Shown: positions 8,043-14,759 of the stretch, piece by piece
How the letters are laid out: the number at the start of each line of letters is the position of its first letter
Position numbering within the stretch: the stretch's first letter is position 1
Assembly: GCA_039796495.1 (NCBI GenBank)
Contig: JBDKJQ010000064.1
Coordinates: 1 to 16,394 of the forward strand
DNA: 16,394 bases
Source: ARS1285 sp039796495
GTDB taxonomy: Archaea > Nanobdellota > Nanobdellia > Pacearchaeales > GW2011-AR1
Direction of reading: 5' to 3'
The notes under the pieces: generated by a model
Databases searched by the model: none
What the model saw: only the letters and a program-made list of their open reading frames with translations
Told to the model about the DNA's origin: nothing
Made by a program: the position numbers and the translations under genes

Positions 8043-8736
8043 CTTTCCCTCTTATTTTATAAATTAAAACTGATAGTGCGACAATAGCGCACAAAAATAA
8101 TATGATAATAAAACTAATAGTAGTATAGCCTGTGCCAATAACATTTCCGGTTATTCCGGCATTGTTTTCTTCTGTATTTTCTTTTTCTTTGTTTAATTCT
8201 GTTTTTTCTTCAACAGTATTTTGAACCGTGGTCGGTGCATTTACTGCAGTGCTCGCAGTATCACCTGAACCTGTAACAGAGTTCTTATTTGCTAATTCTT
8301 GAGATTCAGTATTTTGTTGTGTTGTTGGTTCTACATTTAAAAATAACCAAGTACCCATTTCAACGACAGTATTTGAGGAACTCTCAGGAGTAAATATAAT
8401 TGCTCCTTTATATTTACCAGCTTTTTGAGGAGTAAAACATAATTCTATATTTTTCTCTTTTTCAAAATCAACTTCACTAGGATAATCAAATAAAATATCA
8501 TGAAAATTTGCGTCGACCTTAAAATTTCTAAGAGCTGTTTCAGTCTCATAACTTTCTGCCCACATATCTCTTATAATAACTTTTCCTGTATAGTCATCAG
8601 ATGTCAATTGAATTAACTCACATTTTTCTTGATTTACCATAGTTTCTATTTCTAAATTTCCTTTGTTAGGGACAAGGCTAGCACTTACAAAAGTTAAGAA
8701 GATTATAATAGTTAAAAAAAATAAAAAAAATTTCAT
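8014..8736 (-). CDS. Envelope protein with Ig-like ectodomain and C-terminal membrane anchor
   Basis: 240 residues. Signal peptide 1-19 (MKFFLFFLTIIIFLTFVSA). Residues about 25-130 are a beta-rich Ig-like domain with two Cys (KCELIQL, ELCFTPQKAGKYKG), like the Ig domains in COG1470-type archaeal envelope proteins. A Thr/Asn/Glu-rich low-complexity linker follows, then AGITGNVIGTG, one transmembrane helix (about 204-226) and a basic cytoplasmic tail ending KDDFTREFRI. This type I membrane topology makes it the likely anchor of the operon's products. It starts 4 nt after the upstream gene's stop and overlaps the downstream gene. Confidence 0.82.
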   Translation of the reverse strand: MKFFLFFLTIIIFLTFVSASLVPNKGNLEIETMVNQEKCELIQLTSDDYTGKVIIRDMWAESYETETALRNFKVDANFHDILFDYPSEVDFEKEKNIELCFTPQKAGKYKGAIIFTPESSSNTVVEMGTWLFLNVEPTTQQNTESQELANKNSVTGSGDTASTAVNAPTTVQNTVEEKTELNKEKENTEENNAGITGNVIGTGYTTISFIIILFLCAIVALSVLIYKIRGKDDFTREFRI

Positions 8737-8740
8737 GTTA

Positions 8741-9187
8741 TTATGGCTGTTCCATTATTGTATATGTTATCTTCCCACTAAACGACTCTGCTTTAGTGGC
8801 AGTCGGAATTGTAAGTCGAACTTTTAATATAACACTAGCCCCATTACTTATCAATATAGGACTTGGTGCAGTTATATCAGTAGCTGACTCAAATGTTGTC
8901 CCATCGGTACTAAACATAAGATTTGCATCGCTAAATACAGACCCCGTTGAATTAGATACAGATACGGCTTCTATTTGAAGGTCAGATTGACCTCCTGTAA
9001 AAGTTGTATCTAATGTTTTTATATCACCAGGTTCCATATTCCCAAACAGTAAAGGACTAGGGCTAATGCCTATACTAAAATCAGTTACAACATTTCCTTC
9101 ACCCAGTTGCTCCTGGGGATCAGCAAAAACCCCCATAATACCGAGAATCATTGTCATTCCTAACAAAAATACTAAAAACTTTTTCAT
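8741..9187 (-). CDS. Small secreted Ig-like protein, first gene of the envelope operon
   Basis: 148 residues. Signal peptide 1-22 (MKKFLVFLLGMTMILGIMGV then FA). The mature part is a single beta-sandwich-like domain (SPSPLLFGNMEPGDIKTLDT, then LTIPTATKAESFSGKITYTI) with no Cys and no membrane anchor. By pattern it resembles camelysin/TasA-like or other Ig-like envelope subunits, but I cannot assign a family. It is the promoter-proximal gene of a three-gene operon and has the strongest ribosome binding site in the operon, consistent with the highest expression. It may be the repeating subunit of a surface structure, with the anchored protein downstream. Confidence 0.8.
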   Translation of the reverse strand: MKKFLVFLLGMTMILGIMGVFADPQEQLGEGNVVTDFSIGISPSPLLFGNMEPGDIKTLDTTFTGGQSDLQIEAVSVSNSTGSVFSDANLMFSTDGTTFESATDITAPSPILISNGASVILKVRLTIPTATKAESFSGKITYTIMEQP

Positions 9188-9188
9188 A

Positions 9189-9209
9189 TCACCTCTTACC
9201 TCCTTTCAT
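9189..9209 (-). promoter_or_regulatory. Strong Shine-Dalgarno leader of the envelope operon
   Basis: The leader carries GAAAGGAGGT (9198-9207) and a second GAGGTGAT ending next to ATG 9187. Most units here are leaderless, so this is unusual. The leader can also be read as a 6-codon frame MKGGKR (ATG 9209, TGA 9189-9191), which may be chance. Confidence 0.7.
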
Positions 9210-9237
9210 AATCTATTCTATGCTTAGCCGTCGGTTC

Positions 9238-9245
9238 TATATAAA
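9238..9245 (-). promoter_or_regulatory. TATA box of the envelope operon
   Basis: TTTATATA on the minus strand; predicted transcript start near 9216, giving a leader of about 29 nt. A second TATA-like GTTTATAAAA at 9308-9317 could be another promoter. Confidence 0.65.
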
Positions 9246-9341
9246 TCCGATTTACCACTTCACATGAACAAAGCGTCTTTCAAAAATACAATAATTTACC
9301 GGAAGGGTTTTATAAACTAAAAATCAGCCCCAAACCTAATA

Positions 9342-10457
9342 TCAATCCAAAACATCAAACTCAATATTCTGCATCACAAAGTTTCCGGCATCATCCCTGA
9401 CAATGATGTCAAGATCATGATGTCCGTCTTTGAATGAGACTGTCTTAGTGCACAATCCATTCTTTAATGACGAGCATATTCGTTTTTCTTTTGGCTTGCT
9501 GTCTGAGTTGTCTATGTACACCGCTTCATCAAAATTCAATTCGGTTATTGCAAGGTTAAATTGAATATGATCTTCATCAGGCATAGTCCAAAAGTTCGTC
9601 GGATTGGTGATCACCGGAGCAGTCATGTCAACATCAAGGCCTATTGGCTTGCTCTCGTCAGTGTTTCCGGCAATGTCTTCAAGTTCAACCCAATACTCAA
9701 TCTCTTCTCCGTCGAATTCAGCCAGATTAACCTGCTGCGTACATGTTGTCTTTCTTCGGTCAGTCGTGCATGTATCAAGATTGAAAACTACTTGTCTTGT
9801 TACAGAGTCAGTCCCATAGAATAATACCAGCGAAGTAGGATTATCCTCTTCAAACTGAACTTCAAACAGACCGTTCGCAAATCCGCTTTTAGGAGAGGTC
9901 TTTTTTATTTTTGGATCTTTGCTATCAACAAAAAATGTTTTTACTATTTCAGCTTCATTGTCATTTTCATCAACTCCTTTAATGGTTATGTCATTTTCTC
10001 CTTCATCAAGGCTGACTGTTTTTGAATAAGATGATGTCGAGCTTGAAAGGCGTTTCCAGTTTTCTTTGCCATCATTTTTCATGTAGTATAATGCAATGAG
10101 TTCATTGCTGCTCACATCAAACAACACTTTTTTTGAATCATAAACATTATTGTTGGTTGGGGAATTAACGGTTAATACCGGTGGTTCTGAATCAACACTA
10201 CCGCCGCCTTCGCCATCACATGATGGTGAGCCGCCGCAATGGCCAAAACTGGTTGAATAACCGTCACTATCAACACAATACGTACAGGAAGATTTATCGC
10301 AAATATCAACATCTCCATTGGGTTTAGTATAACCATCTCCTCGTTCCAAACAAAGCCAGCTGTAGGCAGAAACATAACTTAAACTAATCAGTAACACGAA
10401 TGAACATACAGCAATAAACATCATGCCCTTTCCTCTTACGTTATTTTGAGATACCAT
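9342..10457 (-). CDS. Secreted Cys-rich plus triple-Ig-module protein
   Basis: The frame opens at ATG 10499, but the TATA box (10489-10496) lies inside that extension, so the likely start is ATG 10457 (MVSQNNVRGK, 371 residues) after a leader of about 10 nt. A signal peptide ends near SYVSA. A short Cys-rich segment follows (WLCLERGDGY, DICDKSSCTYCVDSDG, GHCGGSPSCDG), then Gly/Ser linker and the three-Ig module: DSKDPKIKKTSPKSGFANG, LVLFYGTDS, EIEYWVELEDIAGN, ICSSLKNGLC, DDAGN. The same module occurs in the genes at 4258-6453 and 7083-8042; only the front end differs. There is no C-terminal anchor. Predicted extracellular, disulfide-bonded and structural or adhesive. Confidence 0.85.
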   Translation of the reverse strand: MVSQNNVRGKGMMFIAVCSFVLLISLSYVSAYSWLCLERGDGYTKPNGDVDICDKSSCTYCVDSDGYSTSFGHCGGSPSCDGEGGGSVDSEPPVLTVNSPTNNNVYDSKKVLFDVSSNELIALYYMKNDGKENWKRLSSSTSSYSKTVSLDEGENDITIKGVDENDNEAEIVKTFFVDSKDPKIKKTSPKSGFANGLFEVQFEEDNPTSLVLFYGTDSVTRQVVFNLDTCTTDRRKTTCTQQVNLAEFDGEEIEYWVELEDIAGNTDESKPIGLDVDMTAPVITNPTNFWTMPDEDHIQFNLAITELNFDEAVYIDNSDSKPKEKRICSSLKNGLCTKTVSFKDGHHDLDIIVRDDAGNFVMQNIEFDVLD

Positions 10458-10488
10458 TTTTTTGTGCAGTGTATTGATTCTTCTTTCT

Positions 10489-10496
10489 TTTATAAA
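10489..10496 (-). promoter_or_regulatory. TATA box of the Cys-rich Ig-module gene
   Basis: TTTATAAA on the minus strand, centred 35.5 nt before ATG 10457. It implies a transcript start near 10467 and a 10-nt leader. Confidence 0.6.
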
Positions 10497-10642
10497 CATT
10501 ATTGCATCTGCTTCATTATGTTTTGTCTAGTGCATCTCACCATACGATATTTCACAGGATAGGTTCGTCATCGTAAGAAGGTGGTGAAAGAGTTTTCACG
10601 TAGCTGATTTATAGTAAGTTTACCGTAATCAAGTTGCTTTGA

Positions 10643-10891
10643 GCGTCTCAGGACGCCCGCGACTAAACAAAATAATAGGGAAATATATCTTTTATGAAGA
10701 AAAATAATTTTTCTTGATGTTTACCACAAAGACGAGCAGTAATTCTCCAAAGCAATTACTAAGAAATCCCTCTCCTTCCCCTTCGGGCATGGTTATTTTC
10801 AAAATTTTCAATTTTGAATGTCTCCAAAACTTCGGTTTTGGATGGCTTGGGAATTTTAAATTCCCATGAGACAGAAATTGAGAGTTTCTGT
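10643..10891. repeat. Beaded array of seven short perfect hairpins
   Basis: Stems in order: GCGTC/GACGC (10643-10656), AAGAAAAA/TTTTTCTT (10697-10715), AGTAATT/AATTACT (10738-10760), TTCAAAATT/AATTTTGAA (10798-10818), TCCAAAAC/GTTTTGGA closed by a TTCG tetraloop (10823-10842), TGGGAAT/ATTCCCA (10848-10866) and ACAGAAA/TTTCTGT (10871-10891). The last four are only 4-5 nt apart. Strand of transcription, if any, is not settled. This may be a structured RNA, a protein-binding DNA array or decayed palindromic repeats. Confidence 0.6.
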
Positions 10892-10943
10892 ATCGAATAT
10901 GAAGTTATCACTATAGGTTCTCTATGTTCTTATCATCCCTTTC

Positions 10944-10983
10944 TCCTGAAATAAATTAAAAAACAAAAAATAAAAATCAAATT
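10944..10983 (-). terminator. T-rich terminator of the putative S-layer gene
   Basis: Immediately after the stop at 10984 the minus strand is almost pure T/A with several T runs (for example TTTTTATTTTTTGTTTTTTA). It is the strongest T-tract terminator in the window. Confidence 0.6.
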
Positions 10984-12294
10984 TTAAATTGCTTCACCCC
11001 AGAAGAAAATATCTCCTGTATCGAAGTCGCCGTTACATGGCTCTGGCAAGCTTAACTTGAATGTTACTGCCATCTCTGAACCTGGTGATACAACATTTGC
11101 AGGGTAGTATACAAGAGCATTTTCATCTCCAGCATCTATTCCTCCAGCCTGTATGATCTCCATGTTATTGTAGAATGGGTTTGGATCGTTGAATCCAATT
11201 CCATAATCGATGTTCACATAACCTTCAGCATCTCGATCTCTGTCTCCATCTACAGCATCATTTTCAAAATCTGTTGCAGTAGAATACGCACCGTGAGTTG
11301 CGAAATATCTGAATGTATTCAAGCTCAATTCATTCGTGATTGGGCATCGAGCGCCACTTGAAGATGAATCATAGAAATTTGTTCCTGATATAAACATATC
11401 AAGCAAAACTCCTGATCCTTCATCAGCGTCGTTACCAACAAGGATTGTATCTGAATAGCTGTCTGTTCCAGGTCGAACATCTTCGAATTCTGGATCTCCA
11501 TCAATGCTTAAAGCGATTGTTGGATTAAGGAACCAATATTCATTTTCATCCATTGTAGCAGATAATCCGTCAGCATCCATAGCTTCAACTGTTATCCAAT
11601 ATTCTCCAAACATGCTGTCTGGAGTTTCAACAGTCAAAGTACATTCATAGTATGCCATTACCTGATCATCGAACGTATCAAGTTCTTCTTCGTCGATTCG
11701 AGCATTACAGCTTTCGTCTAAGTCATCACCTGGTGATGCAAATCCGTTCAAGCGTACACACTCTACTTCGACATCGTTGCCTTCTCCCTGTACATTACCG
11801 ACAGTACCAACAACATCAGTTATTGATTCTATCTTGTTTTTGTCCATAACAAGGACAAGCCATTCAATACTTTCTCCTTCGAAAGCGTAATTGTTTACTC
11901 TTTCAAGAAGTTCATTTCCTTTCAAGATTGGGCAGTGTTCTGCTGGTTCGTCTTGTGCATCCATAGCAGCATCAGCAGCTAAACATGCAGCTTCACAACC
12001 GGCATCAGGATTACCTGAACAGATAAAATCGCAGTATTCTGCAGTTGTATCTAGGTCATCGTCATTCTCATCACAAATCTCAATCTTTTGAGCAAAGATA
12101 GCATCGAAATCTTCTCGTCCTGGTTCTGTATCATCATCCATAACTACTCGGTTGTCGCACATCCAAATTCTTGGCTGGAAATCCTCAGTTGTTATGTCTG
12201 GTGTTATGCCGCTTCCTACACTATTTGCAAGTACAGCTGGCAATACAGAGAGAACTAACATAGCCATAGCGAATAAGCTAAATAGCTTTTTCAT
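10984..12294 (-). CDS. Putative major cell-surface (S-layer-like) protein
   Basis: 436 residues. Signal peptide 1-23 (MKKLFSLFAMAMLVLSVLPA then VLA). The mature protein is strongly acidic and Cys-rich (WMCDN, ICDEND, YCDFICSGNPDAGCEAACLA, HCPILK, VECVRL, SCNARI, YECTL, RCPIT, PCNGD), pointing to many disulfides outside the cell. The middle looks like beta-sandwich domains (ECTLTVETPDSMFGEYWITV, EYWFLNPTIALSIDGDPEFE). There is no C-terminal anchor. Strong Shine-Dalgarno, strong terminator and acidic composition all fit an abundant envelope protein, so S-layer is my inference, not a motif match. The start at 12294 lies 2 nt after the stop of a small leader ORF. Confidence 0.75.
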   Translation of the reverse strand: MKKLFSLFAMAMLVLSVLPAVLANSVGSGITPDITTEDFQPRIWMCDNRVVMDDDTEPGREDFDAIFAQKIEICDENDDDLDTTAEYCDFICSGNPDAGCEAACLAADAAMDAQDEPAEHCPILKGNELLERVNNYAFEGESIEWLVLVMDKNKIESITDVVGTVGNVQGEGNDVEVECVRLNGFASPGDDLDESCNARIDEEELDTFDDQVMAYYECTLTVETPDSMFGEYWITVEAMDADGLSATMDENEYWFLNPTIALSIDGDPEFEDVRPGTDSYSDTILVGNDADEGSGVLLDMFISGTNFYDSSSSGARCPITNELSLNTFRYFATHGAYSTATDFENDAVDGDRDRDAEGYVNIDYGIGFNDPNPFYNNMEIIQAGGIDAGDENALVYYPANVVSPGSEMAVTFKLSLPEPCNGDFDTGDIFFWGEAI

Positions 12295-12296
12295 TA

Positions 12297-12425
12297 TTAC
12301 TTTTTCATTAACCTCCTTTCAATCAATTCAATATGACCTTTGTCTGATAATAGATGTGTTAAAAAATCTTTCGCAGAATATTTTTTTGTTTCTTTTCCAT
12401 GAAATCCCTTTTTTGTGTAATTCAT
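12297..12425 (-). CDS. Leaderless 42-residue small ORF coupled to the S-layer-like gene
   Basis: From ATG 12425 this frame encodes 42 residues, starting MNYTKKGFHG, continuing through YSAKDFLTHLLSDKGHIELI, and ending ERRLMKK before TAA at 12297-12299. The ATG is 26.5 nt from the TATA-box centre, exactly where leaderless genes here start. The product is basic, soluble and potentially helical. The Shine-Dalgarno of the next gene (GAAAGGAGGT) is embedded in the codons for ERR, and the next ATG follows the stop after 2 nt, in another frame. Ribosomes finishing this ORF are therefore placed to re-initiate on the S-layer-like gene. It could be a regulatory leader peptide, a small protein, or chance. 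Family unknown. Confidence 0.5.
   Translation of the reverse strand: MNYTKKGFHGKETKKYSAKDFLTHLLSDKGHIELIERRLMKK
12311..12320 (-). promoter_or_regulatory. Shine-Dalgarno of the S-layer-like gene
   Basis: GAAAGGAGGT on the minus strand, the same 10 nt as in the envelope operon leader. It lies 16 nt before ATG 12294, longer than usual, but only 2 nt before an internal ATG (12308) of the small ORF. Confidence 0.65.
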
Positions 12426-12447
12426 AAGTTACACTCCTCACTGCTAC

Positions 12448-12455
12448 TTTATAAA
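12448..12455 (-). promoter_or_regulatory. TATA box of the small ORF/S-layer-like transcript
   Basis: TTTATAAA on the minus strand, centred 26.5 nt before ATG 12425. For the S-layer-like gene it implies a leader of about 130 nt. Confidence 0.6.
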
Positions 12456-12643
12456 CAAATTTTTCCTAAAAAATAATTTTTCGAATCAGCATGATACTGA
12501 CATATATATCTCCAACCGCCATATGCAGTGTTCACCCAAAACTGATGAACTTTCAGACTTATCGATGGAAAAAAGAAATGCAGAAAGTGTCACTCAATAA
12601 AATACAACTTTTCAAAAGATAATAAAAAAGTGAATCTGCTTGT

Positions 12644-13069
12644 CTAACTCATTCTCCAGCGCTGATCTTTGCTTAAACTTCTTCGTAGTATTTCAAATCG
12701 TGAAAAAGATGCACCATGATTCACCTGATCTTCAAGTGAATATTCACTTTCTCTTCTGGGGATTTCATCAGCGTGCATGACAACAGTATCATATAACGCC
12801 TGAGATTTCGCGTGCTCTTTTGAGGAATCATTAAATGCAGTGCTCCATTCTTTGAAAATTCGACAATCAAGATATCCTAAGTTTCCTTGAACACATCTTC
12901 CATAAAAGCCAGCATCTGTTCTTCCTGGACAATCTCCTTCGATAAGACACGGGCACGTATCAACATCATTTTGTAAATCTTCTAAGTAAATAGGAAGAGG
13001 ATTTTGCATTGTATTAAAACCGTGAGTAAGAATTCTTCTGTCTCTCTGGCTCATTCCATTATAGCTCAT
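12644..13069 (-). CDS. Small Cys-cluster protein of unknown function
   Basis: 141 residues with no signal peptide or membrane helix, so probably cytosolic. Five Cys sit in the first half in the pattern CxC-x5-C-x11-C-x9-C (residues 39, 41, 47, 59, 69; DTCPCLIEGDCPG ... GRCVQ ... LDCRIF), suggesting a zinc or Fe-S site. The C-terminal half is charged and helical (SLEDQVNHGASFSRFEILRR). I recognise no family. It is transcribed divergently from the ABC exporter with 86 nt between the two start codons. The TATA box at 13091-13098 gives a leaderless start at ATG 13069. Confidence 0.7.
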   Translation of the reverse strand: MSYNGMSQRDRRILTHGFNTMQNPLPIYLEDLQNDVDTCPCLIEGDCPGRTDAGFYGRCVQGNLGYLDCRIFKEWSTAFNDSSKEHAKSQALYDTVVMHADEIPRRESEYSLEDQVNHGASFSRFEILRRSLSKDQRWRMS

Positions 13070-13090
13070 GATCAGTCAACATCAGAGAAT

Positions 13091-13134
13091 TATTTAAATA
13101 TTTCTCCAGTTGATATACTCCACAGATTTATAAA
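13091..13134. promoter_or_regulatory. Divergent promoter pair
   Basis: Minus strand TTTAAATA (13091-13098) is centred 25.5 nt before ATG 13069. Plus strand TTTATAAA (13127-13134) is centred 25.5 nt before ATG 13156. Both transcripts should be leaderless, and a shared regulator could act on the 28 nt between the boxes. Confidence 0.7.
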
Positions 13135-13155
13135 ACTAAAAAACAATATTCAGAG

Positions 13156-13959
13156 ATGAAGCAGAAGATGATTGAAGTGAAACAACTGGTGAAATCATTC
13201 AAAGATATAAAGGCAGTTGATGACATCTCGTTTTCAGTTGACAAAGGACAGATTGTCGCGTTTTTAGGACCTAACGGGGCAGGTAAAACCACAACGATAA
13301 AAATGCTGACGACACTTCTGCATCCGACGTCAGGAACAATTCAAGTGAATGGATTTGACCCTTATCATCAGCAGGCAGAAGTAAGAAAATCATTCGGCAT
13401 TGTGTTTCAGGATCCAAGTTTGGATAATGAATTGACCGCGTATGAAAACCTGCAGTTTCACGCCATTATGTACGCCGTGCCCAAAGAATTACGAAGAGAA
13501 CGAATCGAGCATCTGCTAAAATTTGTCGGATTGTATGAACGGAAAGATGACTTCATCAAAAATTTTTCAGGAGGCATGAAGAGGCGGCTGGAAATTGCAA
13601 GAGGTCTGATTCATCATCCAAAAATATTATTTCTCGACGAGCCGACGCTCGGTCTTGATCCGCAGACACGAAATCATCTGTGGGACTATGTAAAAAAATT
13701 AAACAAGGAAGAAGAGATGACCGTGTTTTTGACGACACACTACATGGAAGAGGCAGATAAAGTCGCGGACATTATCTTTATTATCGATCATGGAAAAATT
13801 GTTGCGCAGGGAACCTCGAAAGAATTGAAAAAAAAGACAAAAACAGATTCATTGGAAAAAGCATTTTTGAAACTGACTGGCCATTCGATGCGGCATGAAA
13901 CAGGAACACCCGGAAAAGATCGCGCGCGTTTTCAAAGCCGCATGTGGGGAGGAAGATAA
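13156..13959 (+). CDS. ABC-2 type transporter ATP-binding protein (DrrA/CcmA-like)
   Basis: 267 residues with all nucleotide-binding motifs in order: Walker A GPNGAGKTT (38-46), Q-loop Q85 (VFQDP), signature FSGGMKRR (137-144), Walker B ILFLDEP (157-163), D-loop GLDPQ and H-loop His195 (TTHYMEEAD). It hydrolyses ATP to drive export through the permease encoded next. The family exports drugs, lipids or polysaccharides; the substrate cannot be told from sequence. Length and the C-terminal extension fit daunorubicin-resistance-type ATPases. The ATG is 25.5 nt after the TATA centre, so the mRNA is leaderless. The stop TAA overlaps the permease ATG by one base. Confidence 0.96.
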   Translation: MKQKMIEVKQLVKSFKDIKAVDDISFSVDKGQIVAFLGPNGAGKTTTIKMLTTLLHPTSGTIQVNGFDPYHQQAEVRKSFGIVFQDPSLDNELTAYENLQFHAIMYAVPKELRRERIEHLLKFVGLYERKDDFIKNFSGGMKRRLEIARGLIHHPKILFLDEPTLGLDPQTRNHLWDYVKKLNKEEEMTVFLTTHYMEEADKVADIIFIIDHGKIVAQGTSKELKKKTKTDSLEKAFLKLTGHSMRHETGTPGKDRARFQSRMWGGR

Positions 13960-14702
13960 TGAGAGGAATATATATTATGTGGCTGAGGCAATTAAAACGA
14001 TACTGGCGATCACGCGGAAGAATGATCGGCGCATTAGGTCAGCCCTTATTATTTTTATTTGCGCTCGGTTTTGGCCTAGGTCCCATCTACGCGCAGGCGG
14101 GCGGCGGTGATTACATACAATTTTTAGCGCCCGGTGTTATCGGCATGACTATTTTATTTACTGCAATGTTTTCCGGCATTGAAGTGATTTGGGACAAGCA
14201 GTTTGGATTTTTGAAAGAAACATTAGTGGCGCCGGTTCCGCGGCTGCACATCATGCTCGGAAAAACACTCGGAGGTGCAACGATTGCGATGTTCCAGGGA
14301 ATAATTGTTTTTATAATCACGTTGATTGCAGGATTTCGTCCGCACCTTATTTATCTGCCAATCGCACTGCTGTTCATGTTCTTGATAGCATTATTATTCA
14401 CTGCACTCGGCGTTGCAATCGCATCAAAACTTGAGGACATGCAGGCATTTCCTATCATCATGAATTTTTTGATCATGCCAATTTTCTTTTTGTCAGGTGC
14501 ATTATTTCCCCTAACAAATATTCCGAAAGCATTGAAAATCATAACAGCATTTAATCCGTTGACCTACGGCATCGACGGCATTCGCGGCGCATTAACCTTA
14601 TCCTATCATTTCAATCCTTTCCTGGATTTTTTTGTCATCACAATTCTGATGATCCTCATGACCGCGATCGGAACGTATTTCTTTTCAAAAATTGAGGCGT
14701 GA
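13959..14702 (+). CDS. ABC-2 type transporter permease
   Basis: 247 residues from ATG 13959. A GTG at 13944 also opens the frame, but the TAATG overlap with the ATPase stop and a GGGGAGG upstream (13946-13952) favour 13959. About six membrane helices are visible (near residues 24-42, 55-75, 103-125, 130-155, 165-187 and 222-242), with the family's short amphipathic N-terminus (WLRQLKRYWRSRGRM), FLAPGVIGM, the loop WDKQFGFLKETLVAPVPR and the late motif FNPLTYGIDGIRGAL. This matches the ABC2 membrane family (PF01061). It forms the export channel with the ATPase, probably as a 2:2 complex in the cytoplasmic membrane. Confidence 0.95.
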   Translation: MRGIYIMWLRQLKRYWRSRGRMIGALGQPLLFLFALGFGLGPIYAQAGGGDYIQFLAPGVIGMTILFTAMFSGIEVIWDKQFGFLKETLVAPVPRLHIMLGKTLGGATIAMFQGIIVFIITLIAGFRPHLIYLPIALLFMFLIALLFTALGVAIASKLEDMQAFPIIMNFLIMPIFFLSGALFPLTNIPKALKIITAFNPLTYGIDGIRGALTLSYHFNPFLDFFVITILMILMTAIGTYFFSKIEA

Positions 14703-14705
14703 TTT

Positions 14706-14723
14706 ATTTTTCATCGGAAAAAT
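14706..14723 (+). terminator. Hairpin after the ABC operon
   Basis: ATTTTTC/GAAAAAT pairs around ATCG only 3 nt after the permease stop. It probably marks the end of the ABC mRNA. Confidence 0.5.
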
Positions 14724-14730
14724 AGAAATA

Positions 14731-14738
14731 TTTAAAAA
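14731..14738 (+). promoter_or_regulatory. TATA-like box of the methyltransferase-like gene
   Basis: TTTAAAAA, centred 25.5 nt before ATG 14760; leaderless start predicted. Confidence 0.5.
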
Positions 14739-14759
14739 ATAAAAATAGTATCGATTTCT

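Larger units (their letters stand above)
10500..10983. other. 484-nt gene-free region containing a chain of hairpins
   Basis: No gene is recognisable. The left part (10500-10640) is plain sequence with a plus-strand TATA-like TTTATAGT at 10608-10615. The middle (10643-10891) is a succession of perfect short stems described separately. The right part is a T-rich terminator for the putative S-layer gene. The hairpin block therefore lies between that terminator and the next gene's promoter, outside both predicted mRNAs. Confidence 0.6.

Noticed and set aside
10540..10620. tRNA-like GGTTCG before the hairpin chain
   Set aside because: No acceptor, D or anticodon stems can be drawn around it on either strand.
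10643..10891. Hairpin chain as a CRISPR array
   Set aside because: The stems differ in sequence and spacing; there is no identical repeat and no uniform spacer length, and no cas gene is near.
12152..12427. Plus-strand open frame opposite the S-layer gene start and small ORF
   Set aside because: Antisense to the signal-peptide region; no promoter or ribosome binding site on that strand.
12500..12640. C/D box guide RNA suggested by TGATGA near 12542
   Set aside because: No matching D box (CTGA) at a suitable distance and no C'/D' pair.
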